A stretch of 64,000 nt of DNA from Mesostigma viride (Eukaryota > Streptophyta > Mesostigmatophyceae > Mesostigmatales > Mesostigmataceae): NCBI GenBank assembly GCA_009746045.1, contig RPFO01002002.1, positions 64,001-128,000 of the forward strand, in the 5' to 3' direction. Positions 42,401 through 53,100 of this stretch are shown here, piece by piece (position 1 is the first letter of the stretch; every line of letters starts with the position of its first letter). The notes under the pieces were generated by a model that was given only the letters and a program-made list of their open reading frames with translations, was not told the origin of the DNA and searched no databases. Both the position numbers and the translations under genes were made by a program.

Positions 42401-44111
42401 CAATTGCCATACACCACCCAGCAGCACGCCACCTATTGCATCATATATCTCCGAAATTTGTACAGTGCTTGACAGTAGTTGACGCTGCGATGCACCTTGC
42501 ATAGAAAATCGCCTGATGCGAGCCAATGACCAACCAGATCGTCTTCATGGACACAGACCCCTTACTCGAACACAGCATCGATCATCTGTCCCTAATTCCT
42601 ATCCCTCGTCCGTCATTCCCGTCTTCCATGCCCCCAGATCGTCTTCCTGGACGCTGACACCCTCGTCGAGCGCAACATTGATGACCTGTTTGACCTCGAC
42701 ACGCGGTTTGCCGCCGCGCCCGACGTCATCAACCCCTATGTCGCCAACAGCGGCGTCATGGTGCTGGTGCCGGATGCCGGCAAGTTCGAGGCACTTGTGC
42801 GGATGGCGGGGGAGGGCGTCTCGTTCAACGGGGGGGACCAAGCCGTGCTGAACGCCTTCTTAGCGTCACCAGAGGGGGGGGGCGCCCTTGGTATGAACGG
42901 GCGGCCGATGACCCCATCGTGGGGCGGCTCAGCCCTGCGTATAACGTACAGGTGGGTGGGTTGCTGCGGACGGGTGGTGGGTGGGGATGGTGCTGCGGGT
43001 GGGTGATCAGGAGCTCCTGTCCTGCCCACGGATGCTGCGTAGGGCGGGTGCAGGGGGAGGCTCCCAGCATGCATTAATATGATCATGTTGTATCGGTCCG
43101 GTAGGATGTAATAACTGTAAGGTGTACTGTAGGATGTAATAACGAATGTATGACATGTGGAGCACATCGGCTCTTCTTGTGACATCATCCACGGTTGTGT
43201 TGGCTGCCTTAGCGGTTGCTATGGCCGGGCTAGTTGTTGTCTTCTCAGCATCTTCTTACTACCTTTTGTAGCTGGTAAGTCGCCTCTTATGACCTTCTTA
43301 GTGTAATGTTGTTATGTGATGTGTTTGTTTATGGGATCTCGCTGCGTTCTGTTATGTCTTGTGAGGGTGATTATCAGAGCCGCGTCAGCAGCTGTTCTGT
43401 ATCCTCCAGTTTTCTTAAAGCTCTCATTAGTGGCGGCCTACATGGTTACATGACCCAGAGTTGCTCACTGAAGGGGCATGTTGTCTGCGGCGCGTTCTCT
43501 CCCTGCACGGATGCCGCCATCCATCTGCGTGTTTATTTAATCATATCCTGGCGCGCCCTATCCTCTTAATACCACTTGATGTGCCTCAGATCGGTCCGCT
43601 CCACAACCACTACATGGCGGACGTGCACGGGTCGCTGGGGACGCCCTTTGAGCTGCCGGAGCCCAAAGTGATCCACTTTGTGGGCGTGACCAACACCAAG
43701 CCCTGGATCTCCCTCTCGCTCGCGCTCAAGAACCGGACCAAGGAGGAGGAGGCCGCCAAGGCGCCGCCGCGCATCCCTGAGGGCGTGCCCAACCTGAGCT
43801 CCGCCACGTGGGGCATGCACCTGCGCTGGTTCCACTACGTCAATCTTCCGGCACTCGGGTTTGACTGGAAGTCGATCGCTGTCTCGGCGCCGCCGACAAA
43901 GTCCAGCCGGGAGCTGATCTTGGAGCGCTATGAGACATTGGCGGCCAAGGCTGCCGAGCTGAGGGCCAAAGGAGGCTCGCCAGGGGCCAAGGGGGGGGAC
44001 AGCCAAGCCAAGGAGAGCGACAATACGGGCCTCCCGGAACAAGAGGCGCCGCTGGAGGACGAGCCGGACTGGGATGAGGAGGACGAAGATTGGGAGCATG
44101 ATGAGTTGTAG
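39494..44111 (+). CDS. GT8 (glycogenin-like) glycosyltransferase with signal peptide and HDEL
   Basis: Three exons: 39494-39919 (donor GTGAGAG), 42638-42951 (acceptor CCCCCAG) and 43590-44111 (acceptor CCTCAG), about 420 residues. An N-terminal hydrophobic signal sequence (LLLPMAAVVLMAASFALA) is followed by AYVTMLVDNNGFMAGAAALG. Then come IVFLDADTLVERNIDDLF (DxD metal/nucleotide-sugar site), NSGVMVLVPD, NGGDQAVLNAF, RLSPAYNVQ and VIHFVGVTNTKPW, all GT8 landmarks. The family moves sugar from UDP-sugar to a glycan or protein. The C terminus is acidic and ends EHDEL, an ER retention signal. The end of exon 2 needs a frame shift in a G9 run (42,874-42,882) for WYERAADDPIVGRLSPAYNVQ-type text to follow. 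Substrate unknown. Confidence 0.82.
42538..42600 (+). pseudogene. Degenerate duplicate of the start of GT8 exon 2
   Basis: Exactly 100 bp before the true exon, an AG is followed by codons reading IVFMDTDPLLEHSIDHLS, parallel to IVFLDADTLVERNIDDLF in the real exon. The copy even keeps a DxD. It is a remnant of a local duplication. Confidence 0.7.
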
Positions 44112-44610
44112 TCAGGTACCTAGCGGTATGTGAACCATTAACAGGGCGGTGTGTTACGAGCTCATGTACGCTATCTATGCAAGCACCCAGCTACAATGAC
44201 ACTGGCTGCATGTACGAATTTTTGGTGGCAGTAAATTCAGCAGTAGTATTTAGTATTATCAACACTAGTGTATATGTTGTATTATTAATTAAGGCCTCAT
44301 GGTACCTATACATGCCCAGGACTGTTTGGCATGCGTGCAGCTCCATATGGCCCGGGCCTCTCCCACAGCCCGCCACATGTGACATACTGTTTTAGGGTTT
44401 AGCCAAACTGGCCTGCAAGGTATGAAAAACCTGGGTATTGTACGCCCCGGCCATCTACCAACTACTGTGGTCTTTCTTTGCTGTATCCCCCAAAGTGTCG
44501 GGGTTGGAATCAATCCTGCATGATCGTGCGACGTACGTTACACATGCATTCTATTACCCATGGGATTGCATGCCCGACGGGCTCCATCGTCACTAGCTAA
44601 GTTAAAATTA
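44112..44610. other. 3' flank of the GT8 gene
   Basis: AT-rich, no gene recognised. Confidence 0.4.
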
Positions 44611-46150
44611 ACAATTAAATTATAACATGACTCCGTGGGGAGATCATGCAGCACGTATTCCCAGCAAAGCTTAGCTCCCTTCCTCCTGGAGGGAGCTAAG
44701 GGGCTTGCCCACAGGGGCTAGCGTGTGGGCCGGCCTAGACAACAATCTGGGCCACCTCTTCTTGCATGTTCTGCATAGTAGTCCTAGCAAGCTAGAGAGA
44801 GGGAGGAAAATAAATCAAGTGAAGTTGAATTATAACATGACTCCGTGGGGAGATCATTAATTAAATTAAAATAAATTACATTATAACATGACTCCGTTGG
44901 GAGATCATGTATATAGCGCACGTATTTCTTGCTGGATGGGCCGGGGGGGGGGGGCGGAGCCGCGAAACCTAACTACACTAACTCTAAGCTAATCTAGAAA
45001 ATCCTAACTACTCTACTCTGCAAAGCGCCCCTTTCTCCTGGGGAAGGGGGGGGGCTTAATTGCCCACAGGGGCTGGCGTGTGAGCCTGGACAATCGTCTG
45101 CCACCTCTTCTTGTTCTGCATAGCAGTCTAAGCAAGAGAGCTCTAGGGGGGAAATGCGGTGTTCAAACTTAGCTGGGACCGCGCTAGGTCGGCCAGCAAC
45201 TGCTGTGTATAGTTCATGGCAGGTTTACCCATCTTTCTAGGAATGTCCTTGGGGCCAGGCCAGGGCAGGAATGTGCCGCCCTGGTTGGCCAGGCCGCTGG
45301 GGGGCGGCCAGACCGAGCTAGGTCAGAGTCTAGGTACCTGACTGGTGCGAGCAAGATGTCCTACGAATGCTATCCTACACAGCCTGCCTAATCTCATCAG
45401 AAATGCGAGGCATACGTACCCTGATACAAAGACTCTAAAGACCCATGTATAGGGGTTGAGCGAACGATCGAAGCCTGGCCCATGCAGGCCAGGCCGATGC
45501 GGATGTCCACATCGTCGGCGCGGTGTCGATCGGGATCGAAGCATGCTCCCCAGCACTAAATGAAGCCATCACGGAACGGGACCTCAGTCGGACCATCTAG
45601 CAGCCGTGGCTTCGGCCCGGGCAACTGGTAGCCCCAATCACCACCGCCTCAGTTTTGACACTAATCTCCAACCCGACCGCCCGCGCCTCCAAGCCCAGAC
45701 AGTCCAGCCAGGTCTGAATGTGCTCGGGGCGCTCGATGATCGAGGGTGGTATCATCCGCATAAATAAGGTCGGACAGGCGGTAGCCAGGGCCACCGCCGC
45801 CATATTTGCGATCGTTAAGGATGTCCAAGCCGGGCTTGAACCCCTTAAGAGCAGTAAAGCGTGCACGTGCCTGGCGCATGACGTGATCCATGCACGACAA
45901 TAATGAACAGATATGGCCTGGCAGCGCTGGTTGTCTCCTTGAGATATGGGGACAGGACACAACCTTGCCACACACCGTGGTGAAGGGGGAATGGTGGGGT
46001 GGTGCCTTCCGCAGTCCGCACTACCGGCCTGTGATCAAGCCCGGCCGGCCTCATACAGCCGGCGAATGGCAGCCATAAATGCTGGGGGCACACGATCCAG
46101 AGCTAGGATGGCCCAAAGAGCCTCCCAGTGGACCGTGTCGAAAGCCTCAA
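44611..46150 (-). pseudogene. LINE 3' half, minus strand
   Basis: From high to low coordinate: FDTV (about 46,135), RT region, YADD-like box around 45,750, TWLDCLGLEARAVGLEISVK (about 45,720-45,660), the post-RT region to about 45,300, a long 3' UTR, and the hairpin CTCCCAACGGAG at about 44,893 with an AATTTAATT tail. Two further tail copies of the hairpin lie at about 44,628 and 44,838, so several 3' ends are stacked. Many stops; inactive. Confidence 0.8.
45917..45941 (-). repeat. 25-bp motif insertion inside a LINE copy
   Basis: In reverse complement it reads CAAGGAGACAACCAGCGC followed by TGCCAGG. It is bracketed by AGATATGG on both sides (45,909-45,916 and 45,942-45,949). The related LINE copy at 23,550-23,567 reads straight through with one CCATATCT, so this is an insertion with an 8-bp target duplication. 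Confidence 0.7.
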
Positions 46151-46795
46151 GTGGGGCCGATCATGCAGCACGTATTCCCTTAATTGCTTGATGGATGCAT
46201 GGGGGTGGGCGAAACCTAACCTAAGCTATCTCTGAACTAATCTATTTAAAATCCTAGCTACTCTACTCAGCAAAGCGCCCCTTCAGCTCCTGGGGGTGGG
46301 GGGGGCGTGCCCACATGCAGGGGCGGGCGTGTGGGCCTGGACAATGGTCTGCCACCTCTTCTTGTTCTGCAAAGCAGTCCAAGCAAGAGAGAGGGAGGAA
46401 ATGCGGTACTTCAAACTTAGCTGGGACCACTAGGTCGGCCAGCAACTGATCTGTATAGTTCATGCGGGCCGGCTTAGGACTGGCCAACCAGGTAGACACC
46501 TCCTCCTATGGCAGGGTCCCTTCGCCCCGTCGCACTTTAACCCACTGGCAAACTTGCGCGCGCCCCTCACCGATATGGCGCGACCCGGACCTAGATATGT
46601 GACGCAATCGCTTGAGGGTTTAGGGTTTAGGGTTTAGGGTTTAGGGTTCAGGGGTATGTCCTTGGGGCCAGGCCAGGTCAGGATATGCCGCCCCGGCTAG
46701 CTGGCCATGCAGGCCGCTGGGGGCCGGCCAGACCAAGGGAGGAAATTAATTTGCGGTGTTCAAACTGGTCACTAGCTAGGTCTACAACAACATGC
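46151..46795 (-). mobile_element. Further LINE 3'-end fragments
   Basis: 46,151-46,500 repeats the 3' UTR seen at 44,900-45,220 (CCACCTCTTCTTGTTCTGC and neighbours), and 46,650-46,790 repeats the block at 45,241-45,310. Between them is unrelated sequence carrying the telomere-like array. Confidence 0.7.
46615..46649 (+). repeat. Interstitial telomere-type repeat (TTTAGGG)n
   Basis: About five units, the last with a T-to-C change. TTTAGGG is the telomere repeat of most plants and many green algae. It lies between LINE fragments, far from any visible chromosome end. Confidence 0.9.
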
Positions 46796-46963
46796 ATGCA
46801 TATATCAAATGCCCAGCCCTTATAGCTGGTCACAGTATACGCATACGCGGGTTATTCATCCATCCGGGTAAGGCAGCCATGTACGTGTCTCACTCCGCAA
46901 GGATATGTCCACGTACAAGCCCATGCATGTTTAAGATTCAGTGTACATATGGACAGCATGTAT

Positions 46964-46986
46964 CAAGGAGACAACCAGCGCAGGCT
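46964..46986 (+). repeat. 23-bp motif insertion
   Basis: CAAGGAGACAACCAGCGCAG plus GCT, flanked by CATGTAT on each side (46,957-46,963 and 46,987-46,993). Confidence 0.55.
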
Positions 46987-47110
46987 CATGTATGTGCACG
47001 AGCAACACGCGTCTGCTGGGCAAATATGGACCGATTGTAAGAAAATTAGTTCAATTGTCATCACAAACCAGGCGAATTTAATGCATGGCGATGGGGCCAA
47101 ACCCTTGCTG

Positions 47111-50100
47111 TTATGAAACGACGATGTCGGAAAGTGCCGCCTTTGATGCCATCATGATGTAGTTGATGGACAGCTGTGAGCCCAGAGACCATTTCCCCGT
47201 CATGGGGTTGTACATGAGGCCAGCCACCTCTTGCACCTGCAACGCACACATCACATGAGAGGTTCAAATAAAAGTAACCATGGCGTATGCATTTAGAAAC
47301 GGCGGCTCGTAGAAGAACGCAATAGGAAAAGCCCAAACAAAAACGATGGTACTGCACCGACCCAAAGATCGCGGCAACAAAACACGTCGTGGACGCAACA
47401 TGCTACTTTGCCCCACCCTTTTGAGCCATGCCCAGAAACCATGGCAGTCCCCAAGGCAGGTGCAAGCAACTACACAATCTAAACCCAACAAGTGCACAGG
47501 TGGAGGTTATTGCCTCTGAGGATAGCCGCTAAACTACCGCCTCGTCTGCCATTACAGTAGAGGACAGCTCAGATGAGGATTATATCCATCTCTAGTGACT
47601 AATAGGTTGGGGCATGATGCAGACGATATTTGTAACTTTCGTGTAATTATTATTTCTAATGAGATTAGCATAGTGCTCCGTGGCCCATGCACATGACACG
47701 CAAGTACTTACTTAAGTGCACAGGGATGCTTGGAGCAAAACACCATTACATATCCGCTAAGGTGTCGTTACTAACAGCCCCGTGAAGAAACAGAAGTGGC
47801 GTTGTGCACCGTTCCCTGCAGGCACCCACGCACCGCCAGGCCCTGATCTTGCACCAGCCTCGCCAGCTCCTCGGGGGTGACAAACTTGGTCCAGTCGTGC
47901 GTGCCGGGTGGAACCTGGACATGATGACATCAACCAAGTACCCACACACATGCACGCCAGACATCCCTGTAGTCATCCTTTGGGCTTCCTAGCAAACCAT
48001 GCCGCCCCCCAAGCCACTCGTCCAGCGCCCAAATGCTGGCCACTGGCCAACTAGCCCGAAGAGCCCCCTCAGCAGCTACTTTCACACTATACCAACCCCA
48101 ACAAACACATCCTCAGGGGCTAGCTGCGCCCTGTACCAGCCCTCAAACGCCCCAGCCTCGCTAATAATGGTTTGTTTACTATTACTGTACTACTACAAGC
48201 CCCCACTCATATCAGCCATGGCACCTTTTGGTAAAATAACAGGCCTGTACTTCAGTGAGATAGCTGCCCAGTGGACGCCCCATTCACAGCAGCTAGTGAA
48301 AACCACAACAGCCCCCGTACCATCCACATCAAGGTATCCTTACACGATGCCAATTCTAGGCAAGGGCTTGAACTCGATAGTCCTAATCCCCACACGCACC
48401 ATCTGCAGGAGCTTATCGCCTTAGACTCCAGCAGCCGCTCTTGCAGACATGTCAGTCCTGGGCTAGCGGTCTGGATCCCCAGTCCACAGTACCAGTTGTA
48501 GGCAAGGGATTAGGTTCCCTAGTTCCAATCCCCACCGATGCGATCCGCAGCACAGAATACTGGTTCTAGGCACAAGGTAAATTACATTCACTCCAACCGC
48601 GCACGCACCATCCGCAGCAGCCGCTCGGCGGCCAGAATGGCCAGCGCATACGAGGGCAGGGTGCGGCTGATGGTAGACATGACCAGGCCACCGCCGGGTC
48701 GCACCAGGTGGGAGAGTGACGCGACGAATGCAGGGACGTCGGTCACATGCTCCACCACCTGCAGGGACAGGGTAGGCCCATCCGCCAGAGGGATGCCATC
48801 GATCAGGAGCACGGATGCGATGCCATCTCAATTGATCGCTCTTATACTGTACAGTGGAAAGTTCTGTAAAACCATTTTCTTCATACGTGTGCGCGTGGTG
48901 CGTGTGCTCGTGTCCAGTAGCACGGAGGACTGTCGTCTGTGCGGGGCGGGGGGGTGGAGAGGAAGGCAGGTACGCGGCAAGACTCCCCTGCCCTATGGCA
49001 GTTACAGCGGTCACAGCATGCGTTTCTGCTGAGTAGGAGGCGACATCATGCCTCCGCAGTGTGGTGCGACCAGTAGAAGCACATTGTGGAGATGCGGGGC
49101 CGATATCCATTGAAATGCGCACGCGAGCGGTGATGGGGCGTGCTGGCCCGTGCTTGTGTGTGTCTGTGTGATATGCGCGTACTGCGTTGAAAAGCTTCCT
49201 AGCAATCCCAGAGACAAAATTAAATACAAAACTTAGTACAGAAATATTTATAGAGGTACTGAGTGGCGCGGGCGAGTCCTGCGGGCGAGTCACCTCCGCT
49301 CACTGGCCACCAGTAACAAGGGCATGGTCCTGCCCATTTCAGTCCGATGGTCCCCGCCCAGTTCAGTGAGGCATTCTGGCGCATGAACGGTGCCACCCAC
49401 GGATGCGCGGCGAGGGAGGGAACGGTGAGGGGCTACATGATGGGAGCTTGGTTGAATGGCTATCCGCGATGCTGTGCGAGAGGGAGGCGCCGTGCCTTGC
49501 TACCGGTGGGCCAACCCAAGTGATGGGTGCCTATCGGCTAGCAGCCCGTCACTGGACAACCAAGACCACAACTTGGCACCAAACAACCATGATCGCGACT
49601 TGGCATTGAACCACTGCTGAGGCAAGTTGGCACGACCCACACACGCACAAGAGAGCACATGTCAGCAGCAGGTCCCTTCCGTCCACATCACACCTTTGCG
49701 TTTTCTCGCCCACACAGGCCTGCGCGTGTCACGGACAGTCACGCAGAGCACAGATGTATGCTAGCAACCCATGCGCGGCGCGTCAGGGCGGAGGAGCCTG
49801 CGGCCATGTGCACCCACCTCCAGGGAGCAGACCGCGTCAAACTGCTCGCCGCGCTCAACCAGCTCCTCTGCCGATATATAAATGATGTAAGAGGCGGACA
49901 CCGGCCATGAGTAACGACAGAAGCCAGCACAGGGAAAAAAATGTACGATGAGCAACTGTGCCTTCAAAAATATAAATTTGTCTGCAGACGTTGCCATTTG
50001 GGGCAGCACATCACTGGCTGGTGCGGGTACCGGCCATATACTACAATACCGCATACGATGTTGTAATATAGTATTGACGACTATAACATTAGAGTATATA

Positions 50101-53100
50101 TGTACTGTAACGGGCCATGAACAGCCTTCCATTCAGGGCTATAACATTAGAGTATATATGTACTTTAACGGGCCATGAACAGCCTTCCATTCAGGGCTAT
50201 AACATTAGAGTATATCTGTACTGTAACGAGCCATGAACAGCCTTCCATTCAGGGCTATAACATTAGAGTATATACGTACTTTAACGAGCCATGAACAGCC
50301 TTCCATTCAGGGCTATAACATTAGAGTATATATGTACTTTAACGAGCCATGAACAGCCTTCCATTCAGGGCTATAACATAAGAGTATATCTGTACTTTAA
50401 CGAGCCATGAACAACCTTCCATACAGGGCTATAACATTAGAGTTATGTACTTTAACGAGCCATGAACAGCCTTCCATTCAGGGCTATAACATTAGAGTAT
50501 ATATGTACTTTAAGGAACAGCCTTCCATACAGGGCTATAGCATAAGAGATATGTACTGTAACGAGCAAGGAACGGCCTCTCATGTTCACACCATCGAGCA
50601 GGGCTCCCCGCTCAAGCAAACAGGCCATCACTTCCCAACCCTTCGCCTCCAGGATCCCAGTGCGAGTGATTACCAAGTCCACGACACGCTGCACTGCAAA
50701 CCACGCAATCACATGGCAGGCCGTCCCAAGATCCTTCCCATAAGATAAGACGTTACCAACCCATGCCCTCTGGTTCAACGCGCACCTGCTGTGGACACCC
50801 GATACTCTATGCCCCGCGTCTGAGGGTCGCGCGCCTGTGGCAATGTCACCAGGGATGCATGCACACGCAACCAAACATACGCCGGCATTCTGATCAGCAC
50901 TAGGACCAGGACCGGCCGCCCATGACGGCGAAAACAGCTGCCAAAAGCCTGATGCCAAAAGACTGGTGTCTAAAGGCTGGCACTTGCGGACGCTCCAAGG
51001 TTACTTGTAACTTACCCAAATCTGGCGCATTTAGCATAATACTACTACGATCAGCCCTTGCATTGCCTGCGTCTGGGTAATCTGAGGCGTGTGACAAGTG
51101 CCCGCCAATGCACTAAAGCTGGTAAGAAATGCAACGGTGCACAAAACTGGCTGGCCGACGAGCAAACACCCCCTGGAAAGCCACAGGATCGGAAACGGCT
51201 ACCCCCACCAAACTGGCAATATGGTAATCTTCAACGCCAACAAAACATGTCGTGGAAACGGAATGAACCTTAGGCTGCCAGGCTGGCGTCAAGGTAAGCG
51301 GGGCCCGATAAAGGTTGTGGAACCGATGCAGGAATATTGGATCCGCGATTGCCAAAGAAGGAGGATAGCGAATAGTAGGCGCTTCTTGGTAACATCCATC
51401 TACATTTCAACCGGCAAGTGCACATTACTGATGGCCTTGTCTTCCTCGAGTGATTTATCTAGTACCAAATCCGAAAGGCTTGCATCACTCCCCGGACAGG
51501 AGAACTTTTGCGGATGACTGTAGGTGTAAGTTGGCGATGCCATGGTAACCGGAGACGTCCGTCCTATAGTCAGCAAAATTGGTGCGAGAGGTCCCCAGTT
51601 CGATTCCGGTCGGATTCATTTGCAGATCGCGTTTTTCCGCGTTTTCCGCGGCCCGGTACTGAACGCAAATGGTTTTCACCTTTGCGGAGTGCCTGATCAA
51701 ATTACTGATGGCCTTGTACGCACTCACCAACATTGGAGCGGTGCCATTTATTCTAAAACAGCATTCCATCTGCCACCATGCTGATGTGTGGACACCACTG
51801 CCGAGGCAGAGGGCTGGATGGCACTTTGCTGAGAAGGATCACAGCACCTGCTTGCGCAAGGCGGCAACAGCACCACCACCAAAAACACGTACCGCGTGGG
51901 CAGCCGCCACCTGGACGCTCCTCTCGGTGGCGTCTACCCCCACAACGTGCGCGCCCATCCGTGCCAGTGGCTGTATCCCGAAAGGTAAGTAGGGGACGGT
52001 AATTAATTAGGGGACGGTAATAAATTAGGGGATTAATTAATTAGGGGACAGGTGCAAGGGGAAGTGTCGCCATCCGCCCACCACCACAAGACACTGCAAC
52101 GGGGCGGGTGCAAGGGGAAGTGCCGCCATCCGCCCACCACCACAAGACACGGCAACGGGGCGGGTGCAAGGGGAAGTGCCGCCATCCGCCCACCACCACA
52201 AGACACGGCAACGGGGCGGGTGCAAGGGGAAGTGCCGCCATCCGGCCACCACCACAAGACACGGCAACGGGGCGGGTGCAAGGGGAAGTGCCGCCATCCG
52301 GCCACCACCACAAGACACGGCAACGGGGCGGGTGCAAGGGGAAGTGCCGCCATCCGCCCACCACCACAAGACACTGCAACGGGGCGGGTGCAAGGGGAAG
52401 TGCCGCCATCACCATACAAAACAATGTCAGGAAATGTTTGGCGACCTCAAGCAGCCTAGGGCGATCCAAAAAATGATATGAGGTGTGGGGGCCACCGTCA
52501 TAACAAGACAGCCATTTCTCTTTTACATGAACGTTTCATCGAGCCGATGAATAAAACCAATCATGACATGCCCATGTCTACACAAATAAATGCCAGCGCT
52601 ACTGGGCACTGGATGGACTGCGGGGAGTTTGGAAACAGCAGTGCACCGGAAAAAACCAGGGCTGTTTAGCCAGCAAGCACCACTTGGCTCATTCGTTATA
52701 TTCAGCTAAGCGCTTATACTCTGCTCTTACCTTCCACCTCACCCCACATCTCACCTCGCATAGTACCCCAGGCCCACAGCCGATGTCGACCACCCGCAGG
52801 CCCCGCAGCGGCCTGGCCACCGCCGCATCCAACCTGCATACGAATGTGTTGGCATCCACGTGTTGGCACGCGTGTGTGTTGGCATGATGCCACCATTTGT
52901 GTCGGGGGTTGAGCAGCACAGCATGTCAGCACCCGTGTGATGACACCTCTGTGAGTTGGCCGCACGCGCCCGTGTGTGTCGGCACAGGTGTGGGCGTGCC
53001 TTCCCCCACGAATACGTGGGCAGGCACGTGTCAACATAGGCGAGGAGTCTTGATGTGTACCAAACATGGATGATGGAACGTGCAACGAGTCACAGTCTGT

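Noticed and set aside
50073-50575. Regular ~59-bp repeats suggesting a CRISPR array
   Set aside because: The whole unit is repeated with no variable spacers, it lies in a eukaryotic intron, and no Cas genes are present; it is a minisatellite.
51395-51480. Open stretch (LSDLVLDKSLEEDKAISNVH) as the missing COQ3 exon
   Set aside because: It does not resemble the expected COQ3 segment between the AAAHA and EELVERG blocks and ends in a stop.
52041-52476. Several long overlapping open frames on both strands with Cys/Trp- or Gly-rich repeats
   Set aside because: The unit is 56 bp, so the frame shifts each unit and all frames stay open by repetition; it lies in a COQ3 intron.
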